From Prevotella melaninogenica (lineage in GTDB: Bacteria; Bacteroidota; Bacteroidia; Bacteroidales; Bacteroidaceae), in the NCBI RefSeq assembly GCF_003609775.1, contig NZ_AP018049.1, positions 1,302,001-1,366,000 of the forward strand: 64,000 nt of DNA, read 5' to 3'. A model generated the notes under the pieces. That model worked only from the letters and a program-made list of their open reading frames with translations. It made no database searches and was not told the origin of the DNA. Shown in pieces: positions 35,077-43,756 of the stretch. Numbering within the stretch: position 1 is the first letter of the stretch; each line of letters starts with the position of its first letter. The position numbers and the translations under genes were made by a program.

Positions 35077-35895
35077 ATGCAGAAATACGCAGATTACATA
35101 GAAGAGATTGAGATTGACTCGCTTTGGAGTGGAAAGAAACATATCCGATGGACATTAGACCGACAGGTGAATATCCTGAGTGGAATTAATGGTGTCGGCA
35201 AGAGTACTATTCTTAATAAGGTGATACGGAGTCTGTCGCAAGGAGGTGAGTTTCCCAGCCATTCGCTAAAAGGTGTCCGTCTAAAGGTGAGTCCTGATGA
35301 TGCACGATGGATACGTTATGACATCATCCGTTCGTTCGACCGACCTCTGATGAACTCGGATAGTATCAGCAAGATAAACATCGATCTTGTTACAGAACTT
35401 GACTGGCAGCTCTTTCAGCTTCAACGCAAATATCTTGACTATCAGGTAAACATCGGCAACCGTATTATCGATACCTTACAAAGTGGTGACGCGGATGCTG
35501 CAGAGAAAGCACAACAGATATCACAACCTAAGAAACGTTTCCAAGATATTTTGGACGACCTCTTTACCGAAACTGGTAAGAAGATTATCCGTTCTGAGAA
35601 TGAGATAAAATTCTCTTCATTAGGTGAAGTCCTCGCTCCTTATCAGTTGTCAAGTGGCGAGAAGCAGATTTTGGTTATCCTGCTGACTGTATTGGTAGAA
35701 GACAATGAACATTACGTTCTCTTTATGGACGAGCCGGAGGTGAGTCTGCATATAGAGTGGCAGAAACGCTTAATCGACCTCATCTTAGAACTGAATCCGA
35801 ATGTTCAGATTATCCTCACGACACACAGTCCTGCTGTCATCATGAACGGATGGATTGACCGTGTGACAGAGGTTACGGACATAACCGATAAATGA
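35077..35895 (+). CDS. AAA/ABC-type ATPase (AriA-like or OLD-type), partner of DUF4435
   Basis: The product is 272 residues from the ATG at 35077 (MQKYADYIEEIEIDSLWSGK). It has Walker A GINGVGKST (36-44), the ABC signature LSSGEKQIL, Walker B YVLFMDEPEVSLH, and the switch histidine in LTTHSPAVI. Length and order match the SMC/Rad50-like ATPases of the AAA_15/AAA_21 group, here with only a short insertion in place of a coiled coil. The next gene, 19 bp away, encodes a DUF4435 (Toprim-like) protein. In the PARIS anti-phage system an ATPase of this type (AriA) holds a DUF4435 protein (AriB), so this pair may act similarly. It is shorter than typical AriA, so it may instead be a conserved Bacteroidota relative with another job. 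Confidence 0.8.
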   Translation: MQKYADYIEEIEIDSLWSGKKHIRWTLDRQVNILSGINGVGKSTILNKVIRSLSQGGEFPSHSLKGVRLKVSPDDARWIRYDIIRSFDRPLMNSDSISKINIDLVTELDWQLFQLQRKYLDYQVNIGNRIIDTLQSGDADAAEKAQQISQPKKRFQDILDDLFTETGKKIIRSENEIKFSSLGEVLAPYQLSSGEKQILVILLTVLVEDNEHYVLFMDEPEVSLHIEWQKRLIDLILELNPNVQIILTTHSPAVIMNGWIDRVTEVTDITDK

Positions 35896-35914
35896 TTGTC
35901 TGAAGGAGGGAGCG

Positions 35915-36928
35915 ATGGGAAAAAGACTGAGCGACAACCTATCATCGGCTTATATTGATGCAGTAAACCGATTGAACGGTAAGCGGGCACGGAGAAAGAT
36001 TATCGCATACGTGGAAGCGTATGACGATATCTTCTTTTGGCGCACTGTCTTAAGCAGTTTTGAGAACGAGGAGCGTTACTTTGAAGTGATGTTGCCATCG
36101 CGATTAAACCTTACCAAGGGCAAACGGTCGGTATTGATGAACCTCGTTTCACAGAATATTGGTGAGAACATGATTGCTTGTGTGGATGCTGATTATGACT
36201 ATCTATTGCAAGGAGTTACCCAACTTTCCGACGAAGTGAACAACAACCCATACGTTTTCCATACGTATGCTTATGCTATTGAAAACCTACAATGTTACGC
36301 ACCGAGTCTGCATGATGTGACAGTAGCTGTAACGCTCAACGACCATCCTATCTTTAACTTTGAAGAGTTTCTGAAACTTTACAGCGAAAGTATACACCCA
36401 CTCTTCGTCTGGAGTATCTGGCATTATCGCCAAGGCATCCACAAGAAGTTTACCATATCCGACTTTAATAGAGTTGTGGAGATTGGTAATTTCTCTCTGA
36501 AAGGGGCTGCTGAAAGTCTTCAACGACTGCGCCATAAAGTGCAGATGCGTGTACGACAACTCCAAAAAGAGAACCCGAATGCAAAGGAAAGCTACTTGAA
36601 ACTGAAAGAGGAATTGCGTACCTTAGGCGTTACACCTTCAACCACCTATTTATATATTCAAGGGCATCACCTCTTCGACAACATCATCGTACCAGTCTTG
36701 AAACGAGTATGTGACCTCCTCATTCGCGAACGTGAAGATGAGATTAATCGTAATGCTATACACGATACGCAACGTCGCAACGAGCTATCAAGTTATGGCC
36801 ATAGTACGGAGGCGATTATCCCTATGCTCCGTCGTAATGTAGGTTATACGAACGCTGAACCATTCCTAAGATTGAAAGAAGATATTTATACATTCTTGAA
36901 TCCACCGACACAACAACCAACAGACTAA
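35915..36928 (+). CDS. DUF4435 (Toprim-like) protein, AriB-like
   Basis: The 337-residue protein has the DUF4435 layout: IIAYVEAYDDIFFW with Glu34 (a Toprim-type acidic residue), then NMIACVDADYDYLL with Asp91 and Asp93 (the DxD motif). These three residues match the metal-binding set of OLD/Toprim nucleases. The C-terminal half is helical, with a charged stretch of about 40 residues (RLRHKVQMRVRQLQKEN). It starts 19 bp after the ATPase gene in the same operon. In PARIS the DUF4435 protein is the nuclease effector released by the ATPase, so this protein probably cuts nucleic acid in a regulated way. The specific substrate is unknown. Confidence 0.8.
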   Translation: MGKRLSDNLSSAYIDAVNRLNGKRARRKIIAYVEAYDDIFFWRTVLSSFENEERYFEVMLPSRLNLTKGKRSVLMNLVSQNIGENMIACVDADYDYLLQGVTQLSDEVNNNPYVFHTYAYAIENLQCYAPSLHDVTVAVTLNDHPIFNFEEFLKLYSESIHPLFVWSIWHYRQGIHKKFTISDFNRVVEIGNFSLKGAAESLQRLRHKVQMRVRQLQKENPNAKESYLKLKEELRTLGVTPSTTYLYIQGHHLFDNIIVPVLKRVCDLLIREREDEINRNAIHDTQRRNELSSYGHSTEAIIPMLRRNVGYTNAEPFLRLKEDIYTFLNPPTQQPTD

Positions 36929-37018
36929 GTCCTTCTGTTTTCTTCATAACTTTACCTTACCCCATGCTTGTGTCTATACTTTCTTTACTTAGTGGGGCAT
37001 TATCTGCTGTAGTTTTAT

Positions 37019-37026
37019 TATCTTTG
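37019..37026 (+). promoter_or_regulatory. -7 element of the fucosidase gene
   Basis: TATCTTTG lies 30 bp before the ATG at 37057. No clear TTG is seen 19-21 bp upstream. Confidence 0.4.
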
Positions 37027-37056
37027 TAGTCAAAATCTAAACAACAAAATTCTTAC

Positions 37057-38358
37057 ATGAAGAAGACTCTACTTTTAATCGCAACACTGCTAGCAAGTTA
37101 TGTCGGCATGGCACAGGAGACTTACCAGCCAACGGCAGAGAATCTCAAAGCGCGCGAACAGTTCCAAGACGATAAGTTCGGTATCTTCCTGCATTGGGGA
37201 CTCTACTCAATGATGGGTACAACCGAATGGATTATGACCAATAGGGATATCAACTACAAGGAATACCCTAAGTTGGCTAAAACTTTCTATCCTTCGGAGT
37301 TTGATGCAGATGCTTGGATTAAGGCTATCAAGGCTGCTGGTGCAAAGTATATCACGATTACCACTCGTCACCACGATGGTTTCTCGCTTTATAAGACTGC
37401 TACCAGTACTTATAACTCTGTTGACGGTTCACCTTTCAAGCGTGATATTATCAAAGAATTGGCTGATGCCTGCAAACGACACGACATAAAGCTGCATCTT
37501 TATTATTCACACCTCGACTGGGGACGTGAGGACTATCCAGTGGGTAGAACGGGAACTGGAACGGGTCGTCCAAAAGAGAAGGCTAACTGGCCAAGCTATT
37601 ACAAGTTTATGAACACGCAGCTGACAGAATTGCTCACAAACTATGGGAAAGTAGGTGCAATCTGGTTTGATGGTTGGTGGGATCATGACAACGACGCAAA
37701 ACCTTTCGATTGGCAGTTGGAGGAGCAGTATGCTTTGATTCATAAGCTACAGCCACAGTGCCTCATTGCTAACAACCATCATCAGACTCCTTTCCCTGGT
37801 GAGGACATTCAGATCTTTGAACGTGACCTACCGGGTGAGAACAAGGCTGGACTGTCTGGACAGAGCATCAGCCGTCTGCCATTGGAGTCATGCCAGACCA
37901 TCAACGAGCATTGGGGGTACAACATCACCGATACTCTCTACAAATCACCAAAGGAGCTGATTCAGATGCTTGTTCGTGCTGCTGGTAAGAATGCCAACCT
38001 CCTGCTCAACATCGGTCCAGAGCCAGGTGGTGCCCTTCCCGAACTTGCCCTCAACCGCCTTCAGGCCATCGGTGAATGGCTGAACAAATATGGTGAAACC
38101 ATCTACGGCACTCGTGGCGGCATCGTTGGTCCACACGAATGGGGTGTAAGTACACAGCGTGGTAACAAACTCTACATCCACATCCTAAACTGTATGGACT
38201 CCAGCCTCTTCATCCCTACTGGTAACCACAAAATCAAGTCTGCCACCGTCTTTGGCACTAACAAGCGTGTCAACTTCACAAAGACTGGCAACGGCATCAC
38301 CCTCAACTTTGACACCGTCCCCACCGACATTGATTATATTGTTGAGTTGACGTTGTGA
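37057..38358 (+). CDS. Alpha-L-fucosidase, glycoside hydrolase family 29
   Basis: The 433-residue protein has a signal peptide (MKKTLLLIATLLASYVGMAQ) and so acts in the periplasm or outside. The GH29 barrel runs through most of the protein: GIFLHWGLYSMMGT, TITTRHHDGFSLY, HLYYSHLDWGRED, then VGAIWFDGWWDHD, whose Asp after WF is the expected nucleophile, and NLLLNIGPEPGG. A C-terminal beta domain (about 345-433) follows. It releases terminal L-fucose from glycans such as mucins, which fits an oral or gut Bacteroidota lifestyle. A strong terminator follows. No SusC/D partner is adjacent. Confidence 0.95.
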   Translation: MKKTLLLIATLLASYVGMAQETYQPTAENLKAREQFQDDKFGIFLHWGLYSMMGTTEWIMTNRDINYKEYPKLAKTFYPSEFDADAWIKAIKAAGAKYITITTRHHDGFSLYKTATSTYNSVDGSPFKRDIIKELADACKRHDIKLHLYYSHLDWGREDYPVGRTGTGTGRPKEKANWPSYYKFMNTQLTELLTNYGKVGAIWFDGWWDHDNDAKPFDWQLEEQYALIHKLQPQCLIANNHHQTPFPGEDIQIFERDLPGENKAGLSGQSISRLPLESCQTINEHWGYNITDTLYKSPKELIQMLVRAAGKNANLLLNIGPEPGGALPELALNRLQAIGEWLNKYGETIYGTRGGIVGPHEWGVSTQRGNKLYIHILNCMDSSLFIPTGNHKIKSATVFGTNKRVNFTKTGNGITLNFDTVPTDIDYIVELTL

Positions 38359-38392
38359 TGTAGGCTTTCTCACCTTATCATATTTCAAATAC

Positions 38393-38424
38393 AACCCGCA
38401 GCAACCATCCAGTTGCTGCGGGTT
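38393..38424 (+). terminator. Terminator after the fucosidase
   Basis: AACCCGCAGCAAC (38393-38405) pairs with GTTGCTGCGGGTT (38412-38424), a perfect 13-bp stem with a 6-base loop, followed by a T-rich tail. Confidence 0.85.
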
Positions 38425-38565
38425 TTCTTTACATGTATGAATAGCCTTTTTATCAAATATATCCTATACTGATAATCAAAGAATTACATTCTTATGGTAC
38501 AAAAATGTTTCCTCAAATTGAGTAGTATTGATTAGAAATCATCTTGGATGTTATCGCCATTCTTA

Positions 38566-39318
38566 TCATTTAACCTCTTTAAGGCAATTTGTATAAATAC
38601 CATAGAGTTTCATGTACAATTCATCCATAAGGATTAATATTGACAGCATTGTGAAATAGTTTTCCTTTTCATAAATCCCATCTTTTAGCCCTGATAGAGA
38701 TGGAAGATTCTCTTGGTATGATCTCAAATTGTGGGCATAACGATTTCGGTGCCGATAAACTACATTATTGTAGAAATCTTGTAAGTCATTTCCGAGAAAT
38801 GAAATCTTCCCATTATCATAGATTGCAAAAGAATCTTTATTAATTATATTTGGACTTGCCTTAAAAAGTAGAAAATCTTTTTCTTTAACTACACCTATAA
38901 GTGACTTATCAACAATACTAGTAATATTACTATTGATATCATTTACTAAGTTTTCTCTATATTGTTCCCCAAAGGCAGGCTCATTGATTTGATCTAGTGC
39001 AATCCGTCTAATAACATCTTGCATCTCTTTAAATATCTTCTGTTTATCTTTGTAATTCGAGCATTCTCCCATTTTATCAGTCAGCATCTGATATCTATAC
39101 TCATAATCATTTGTTGCCATCTCCCAACAAATACATTTCAATTTCTGTTCAGATGCACCAGTCATTTTGAGAAAAGTAGTCTGTAAAATATATTCACATA
39201 AAGGTTGGGTCTCAATACCATCTCCAATAGCTCGACAAGAGGTTACTGTATCTCTGAGTATATCGAGTATGGGAGTTTGTATAAATAGTTGATGTTGATT
39301 AGTTCGCATACTCTTCAT
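38566..39318 (-). CDS. HEPN-motif protein, partner of the DUF262 protein
   Basis: The 250-residue, mostly helical protein ends with a HEPN-like four-helix region whose RHRNRYAHN contains R191-x4-H196, the R-x4-6-H signature of HEPN ribonucleases. Its start (39318) overlaps the DUF262 gene by 20 bp, so the two are translationally linked and very likely work together. HEPN proteins in conflict systems usually cleave RNA when an attached sensor is triggered, and DUF262 pairs of this kind are known from comparative genomics. The N-terminal 180 residues are unrecognised. An alternative start at 39309 would remove three residues. A toxin or anti-phage effector role is inferred. Confidence 0.6.
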   Translation of the reverse strand: MKSMRTNQHQLFIQTPILDILRDTVTSCRAIGDGIETQPLCEYILQTTFLKMTGASEQKLKCICWEMATNDYEYRYQMLTDKMGECSNYKDKQKIFKEMQDVIRRIALDQINEPAFGEQYRENLVNDINSNITSIVDKSLIGVVKEKDFLLFKASPNIINKDSFAIYDNGKISFLGNDLQDFYNNVVYRHRNRYAHNLRSYQENLPSLSGLKDGIYEKENYFTMLSILILMDELYMKLYGIYTNCLKEVK

Positions 39319-40522
39319 AAATTTGAATAGAAACTTTTAATCTTTCTCTCAAATGCTTCAAAAGATTCGGAGTCTTTGAATAATATTCACTGCTCTTTTT
39401 ACTAGAAATCTCCGTACTTATCTTATCTATTAGGGTCTTATCAGAAGTTATGCTTTTATTTTTAAACACTATCCAATATATCAATCCAAATAGCCAGTAA
39501 TCAGCATCTACCCATGACGTAAACGCATCTTTCTTTTCATCAAGATTAAAATTATTCTTGTTTTCTTGTATCCAACTTCTTAATTTTACAAACCGATCTA
39601 TAAAACCACCATTAGGAAAAACATCATCAAATTTAAAAGCATTAAATTTATCTGTTCTACTTTCTTGTTCTAATTGTAAAATATATGAAACATAATCAGC
39701 AATATAGTTCTCACGAGAATTATACGCTGAGTACCCTACAAGAATTTTATTTGAATTTTGTAATCCATAAAATTGTGAGAGGACAGCCAAATATCGTGCA
39801 AAGTCAATTGGAGAAGGAACCATCTTCTCAATTATTTTAATATTACATAGAACATCCTCTTTAATATCGCCATTTAATATTTTACCTTCAAAGTAATTTT
39901 CTTTTTCTGTATCCATATAATACAAAGATCGTCTACTTTCTAAAGAAGATAACTTTCTTCCTAAATAATTTATATTTCGGAACAAGGTTGAAAAAAACTT
40001 TTGAATTTCACTAGTATTAGTAGTATTAGGTATTATGTACGAAAAGCCTAAAAACGTTTTTTCAAAAAAATCATCATTCAAAGAAATAGCTATTATCTCA
40101 TATCTATCGTCATTGTTCAATTGCTTCTTTATCTCTTCTTTCGTATTACTATCTTTTTGCAATAATTCTTGAAAAGTCCATCTTATAGACTTCTTCTCTG
40201 GCATGTCTTCTGAGCTATCATCGCCATCAGCAAAAGAATAAGACTCATCGAATTTTTCCTTATTTGGCATATAGCCAAGATAAGACAGCAATATAGATGT
40301 CAAACGCTGCTGACCATCTAAGATTATATTTCCTTCATTGGCATAAGCAATTGTAATTGGCTGAACAAATTGTCCATTTTCCAACGATTGTATAAGGCGC
40401 TGAACATCCTTCTTTTCCCAAACAAAACTCCTTTGGTATTTGGGAAGAATAATGTTCTTTTTAAGCATCAACTCTATCCAATGCTTCAGTGTGTATTCGC
40501 CATAATAAACTCTTGTGTCCAT
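39299..40522 (-). CDS. DUF262-domain protein (GmrSD-like N-terminal half), no HNH domain
   Basis: The 407-residue protein has the DUF262 core at its N-terminus: IILPKYQRSFVWEKKDVQRLIQSL (about 25-47), then NIILDGQQRLTSI (65-77, including the DGQQR motif), a ParB-like nucleotide-binding or NTPase fold shared with GmrS and BrxU-type restriction proteins. The remaining 300 residues are helical and do not show the DUF1524 HNH nuclease motif that usually follows DUF262. The missing nuclease seems to be supplied by the overlapping downstream HEPN gene. A defence role is therefore plausible. A TATCTTTG -7 element lies about 230 bp upstream. Confidence 0.75.
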   Translation of the reverse strand: MDTRVYYGEYTLKHWIELMLKKNIILPKYQRSFVWEKKDVQRLIQSLENGQFVQPITIAYANEGNIILDGQQRLTSILLSYLGYMPNKEKFDESYSFADGDDSSEDMPEKKSIRWTFQELLQKDSNTKEEIKKQLNNDDRYEIIAISLNDDFFEKTFLGFSYIIPNTTNTSEIQKFFSTLFRNINYLGRKLSSLESRRSLYYMDTEKENYFEGKILNGDIKEDVLCNIKIIEKMVPSPIDFARYLAVLSQFYGLQNSNKILVGYSAYNSRENYIADYVSYILQLEQESRTDKFNAFKFDDVFPNGGFIDRFVKLRSWIQENKNNFNLDEKKDAFTSWVDADYWLFGLIYWIVFKNKSITSDKTLIDKISTEISSKKSSEYYSKTPNLLKHLRERLKVSIQIYEEYAN

Positions 40523-40548
40523 TTTTTATAATCTGAAATTAGTGTTTT

Positions 40549-40767
40549 TTAATCTATACTTTTATTATTTACTATTATCTTTATTAACTCTTCTAATTTA
40601 GAGATTAGATTTAATGTAGGATAACCTTCTTTTAATGATACTTCATCTTTGACCTTATTTCTCTTACGTAAAGGGTCTTGATGAATTTCTTTCAATACTA
40701 TTGAAATGTATTCGGAGTATTCTTTATCGTCCTTCTCTTGTAATTCTTCTTTCGCAAAGATATAGGA
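40549..40767 (-). other. Open, coding-like stretch upstream of the DUF262 gene (possible short leader gene or truncated remnant)
   Basis: One minus-strand frame is open for 72 codons (40767 down to the stop at 40549-40551) with a coding-like Lys/Glu/Ile-rich composition, including the segments QEKDDKEYSEYISIVLKEI and VSLKEGYPTLNLISKLEEL. There is no ATG. A TTG at 40695 would give 48 residues (MKEIHQDPLRKRNKV...). It sits in the leader of the DUF262-HEPN operon and could be a small regulator, an antitoxin, or the tail of a deleted gene. Confidence 0.3.
40755..40762 (-). promoter_or_regulatory. -7 element upstream of the DUF262-HEPN operon
   Basis: The minus strand reads TATCTTTG, giving a leader of about 225 bases before the DUF262 ATG. 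Confidence 0.4.
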
Positions 40768-40785
40768 TTAAGAAATTACAAGTTC

Positions 40786-41633
40786 TCATCCTTTATGCGT
40801 ATCTTTTCCTCGATTATTTATTAGAGCTTTCTTTTCTTCACTCACCAACCTCCTTTCTACCTTTTTAACGTCTTCTGCAGGAGGCAGATTCTCTGGTATA
40901 ATTCCACGTTGAATCATCATTTGCCGAACAGCTTTATTATTCTCAATATGTTCATTACTGATTTGACCTTCTCCATATAAGTCCTTTTGCTGCACATTGA
41001 CATTAGTCATTTCAGCTGCAAAATCCTTCGCTTTAATACTGATAGTCGGTAGGAAATCAGCAACAGGTCTACTTGCAGGACCCCCATCTTCTTTTTTATT
41101 TGTGCTGTACTTAAGCGAAACAATGCCTGATCTCCTTTAGAGCGGATTACAGCAAAGCCTTTACTATCGACACCTCGTTCATAAAGAATACCAGATAGAT
41201 GTTTTTCAGTCTCTTGCAGCTTTGTACGTGCTTTCACACGTTCTATCTCCAATAGCCTTTGCTCTATTAACTCAGCCTTACGTGTCTGCATCGCAAAATA
41301 GGTTTGTGCAAATGCTATCTGTTCTTTACGTGGGTCACCATTTTGTGCAATTAGGTAACAGCCATAGCGAGTTAAGAGAATATCATCAATCTCTCTTTCT
41401 GACCCAGAACCAAGATTAACCATTTTCCTGTCGTCAGGAAAATGGTCAGAAACCAAACTCCCTGCATTTTCACAGGCAATTTTGGCTTTATCTATTACTT
41501 TCGAGAAATTCTCCCATTTCGAATAACCCAAAAGCAGCTGGAGTTCGCGTGCACTCCAACATTCAATCCCCTCGACCTCTACAGCCACAGCTTCAAAGCC
41601 ATTGTATAATTCTTGAATTACTTCTTTTTTCAT
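40786..41633 (-). pseudogene. dinD: DNA-damage-inducible protein D, frameshifted
   Basis: The 5' part (41007-41633) gives 208 residues beginning MKKEVIQELYNGFEAVAVEV, with the ANT-like antirepressor fold (IECWSARELQLLLGYSKWENF) and the DinD region HLSGILYERGVDSKGFAVIRSKGDQALF. Around 41078-41085 (five C on the plus strand next to GGA) one base is missing. In the next frame the DinD ending continues at once (PASRPVADFLPTISIKAKDF, then AAEMTNVNVQQKDLYGEGQ through to 40786). Both halves are well conserved, so the lesion is recent, a phase-variable slip, or a sequencing error. DinD proteins are LexA- or damage-linked in other bacteria and often lie in accessory DNA. No other lesion is visible. 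Confidence 0.85.
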
Positions 41634-41818
41634 CTTATCAGTTTTGTAGCTTTTATCTTATTCATAGCAGCAAGACTTAGAACACTTTGTAACTTAGATA
41701 TTAAATATCCTCACACTTTATCGCCATTTACGAACAAGAAAATATATAGTGTCCTTCCTTGCGCTCTTTTATAGATGAGTTTTTAGTTACACTTCCCATT
41801 AACATGGGTAACTCCTTG

Positions 41819-41826
41819 CAAATATA
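41819..41826 (-). promoter_or_regulatory. Possible -7 element of dinD
   Basis: The minus strand reads TATATTTG about 186 bp upstream of the dinD ATG (41633). Confidence 0.35.
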
Positions 41827-41910
41827 ATATAAAATATTTATATAAAGAATAAAGAGAAAAGGTTTTTTACAAAAAACTATTCATGCTGAATGTCAATAGA
41901 GCTAACATAG

Positions 41911-42007
41911 CTTTGTTTTTAGTTGCTGTCACTTTTAAGACTTCACGCAACTGACAGATTATAAACTACTTATAGCACGTTGAAGTGTGACGGCAGTGAC
42001 AGCAACT
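41911..42007. repeat. TTGCTGTCAC dyad, copy C, downstream of vapE
   Basis: AGTTGCTGTCAC (41921-41932) and GTGACAGCAACT (41996-42007) form a 12-bp perfect inverted repeat spaced by 63 bp, with a 6-bp inner pair (ACTTCA/TGAAGT). The left arm matches copies A and B. The vapE stop codon (42031) lies 24 bp away. Confidence 0.65.
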
Positions 42008-42030
42008 TTGAAAGTTTATTCGGATAACAA

Positions 42031-43275
42031 CTAACGATTTAAGATGGAAGAGACAGACTGGCCAAGGCTACTACGCACTGTGACCAAATACTCTGTGCCA
42101 TGCGAAGAATGTTTACTGTGGAGGTTCGGGATGTTGGCAAGGACACGACCGAAATGGGAGAGGCTTGTCAGGTGTAGCTGACTGCCGTATCGCTGGCGAA
42201 GAAGACTAAAGATCGAGGCGGCTGTCATATAAGCACCCTTCATCAAGTCCTTAGGGATGGAAAAGCACTCGAAGAAGAGAGCCTCAGCAGGAGTGCGCTG
42301 TTGATACTGCACGTTGTTTGCCATAATCTCTTGGGTATCAGTCTCATCAAACCAATAACGCCTACCGCTATCTAATTCAGCAACAGCCTGCGCATAGAGT
42401 TGCTTATAGTCTATGTGCTCGGGCAAGCAAATAGGACCAGTCAGCGTGACTGCAATAAAACGGCGACAGCCACTGGGATCGCTAAAGACATCCGAAACGT
42501 TTGCCGTAGCAATGAAAGAGGCAACACGTGGCAACGTAAGCTGCTGCTGACGATAAGGCTGACGGAGTTTGATACTTGCAAGCTGCATGACATTCTTCAA
42601 AAAACCGTCTTGCGTCTTTGCCGACAGGGCATTGAACTCATCAATGTTTATCAGCAGCGACTGTGTCATAGCCCTCAGCGTATTCTGTTTCTCACTGATG
42701 ACAAGGTTGTCATTATAGCCCCACTGCAACATTTCGGGCAGCAAACGTTTACAGAAGGTAGACTTCCTATAGCCCTGCCGTGAGATGAGTAGCGGTGCCA
42801 CACTGTTGCCATGTGCATTATCTAAGCCCATCCATTGTGCCACCATTGCAAGAAACCACGTGTGAAACCAGTCTGTCCACCGTGTATTGTCATTAGGAAC
42901 ACAGTCTGCCAAAGCCTTGATATGATCCTTTCCATCCCATCGCCCACACAGACTATTGAGGAAGTCGTCCACAGGATTAAAAACCTTGACAAAGTCCGAC
43001 TCCGTGTATCGTCGGATATCTTTGTCCCACACATCAATACCATCAAGACGTGCTTTGATGGCGATAGTATTGCGCATACGTTCATCCGCTGGCACAAAAG
43101 GTTCGTTACTCCCTACCTTTCGGATTTCCGTACAGCCCAAGGCGGTGTTATACCGCATTTCATACTTCCGCTCAAGATAGTTGAGCAGACGACGAGTAAT
43201 ATCATTTTTAAGTCTATCCGACTGTCGCTTTCGCTGATTTTCAGCTTTAATGTTCTTAAGATTCTTATACTGCAT
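42031..43275 (-). CDS. VapE/VirE-type P-loop helicase-like protein (DUF3874 type)
   Basis: The 414-residue protein has the virulence-associated E (VapE) ATPase core: VAPLLISRQGYRKSTFCKRLLPE (about 163-185), a Walker A in which the canonical G-x-x-G-x-G-K-S/T glycines are partly replaced (SRQGYRKST), then SLLINIDEFNALSAKTQ as Walker B and SFIATANVSDVF. This is followed by a C-terminal DUF3874-like segment (FFECFSIPKDLMKGAYMTAASIFSLLRQRYG). Related proteins are superfamily 3-type initiator helicases of phages and satellites; this copy lacks a primase domain. It precedes a DUF6078-like gene with 480 bp of repeats between them and is bracketed by TTGCTGTCAC dyads. Its cellular role is unknown. 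Confidence 0.8.
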   Translation of the reverse strand: MQYKNLKNIKAENQRKRQSDRLKNDITRRLLNYLERKYEMRYNTALGCTEIRKVGSNEPFVPADERMRNTIAIKARLDGIDVWDKDIRRYTESDFVKVFNPVDDFLNSLCGRWDGKDHIKALADCVPNDNTRWTDWFHTWFLAMVAQWMGLDNAHGNSVAPLLISRQGYRKSTFCKRLLPEMLQWGYNDNLVISEKQNTLRAMTQSLLINIDEFNALSAKTQDGFLKNVMQLASIKLRQPYRQQQLTLPRVASFIATANVSDVFSDPSGCRRFIAVTLTGPICLPEHIDYKQLYAQAVAELDSGRRYWFDETDTQEIMANNVQYQQRTPAEALFFECFSIPKDLMKGAYMTAASIFSLLRQRYGSQLHLTSLSHFGRVLANIPNLHSKHSSHGTEYLVTVRSSLGQSVSSILNR

Positions 43276-43336
43276 AAGTTTTGAAATTTACAAGTTGACA
43301 AGTTAACAAGTTGCTTGTGAGAAAGAAGAAAGAGTG

Positions 43337-43576
43337 AAAAGGTTAATCTGTTATTATGTCTTTCTAATATCTGTCCTTATGTCATTCTGTCTAATGAGAC
43401 ATAGAAAAGTCAAACTGTTACTATGTCTTCTCTTATCTGACCTTGTGTCATTCTGGCTAATAAGCCATAGAAAAGTTAAACTGTTACTATGTCTTTTCTT
43501 ATCTGACCTTTTGTCATTCTGTCTGATGAGCCATAGAAGAGTTAAACTGTTACTATGTCTTTCCTTATCCTGTCTA
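43337..43576. repeat. 66-68 bp tandem repeat, about 3.6 copies
   Basis: Unit starts at 43337 (68 bp), 43405, 43471 (66 bp each) and a partial one at 43537. The conserved core reads CTGTTACTATGTCTTnTCTT, then TGTCATTCTG and GCCATAG. It lies between vapE and the DUF6078-like gene. Confidence 0.8.
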
Positions 43577-43586
43577 CAGCACCACA

Positions 43587-43624
43587 CGTGCGGAGCATTA
43601 ACACAAGATGTGCGGAGCGTTAAC
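43587..43624. repeat. GTGCGGAGC/TTAACAC intergenic repeat, copy 2
   Basis: GTGCGGAGCATTAACACAA and GTGCGGAGCGTTAACACC are two units of the same family as 18980-19043 and 59521-59602. Confidence 0.6.
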
Positions 43625-43756
43625 ACCAAATAAATAAGACACCACTAACAGTCAACTAACCCAACTCCTTTACTCCAAGAAGAACTACCCCACTCTTCCA
43701 AACACGCTAATGTCTTAACTCCTCTCACTCCCTTTCACTCCTTAATCCCTTAATCC

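Larger units (their letters stand above)
43276..43756. other. Repeat-filled gap between vapE and the DUF6078-like gene
   Basis: Contains ACAAGTTGACAAGTTAACAA octamer-like words (43286-43316), a 66-68 bp tandem repeat (43337-43576), CTCCGCAC/GTGTTGA-type words (43587-43624), and a C/T-rich stretch up to 43756. The open frames in both strands (43334-43633 and 43354-43629) arise because the tandem unit length (66) is a multiple of 3. Confidence 0.6.

Noticed and set aside
43334..43633. Open frames on both strands across the 66-bp tandem repeat
   Set aside because: They follow from a repeat unit length that is a multiple of 3, not from selection for coding. No start context.
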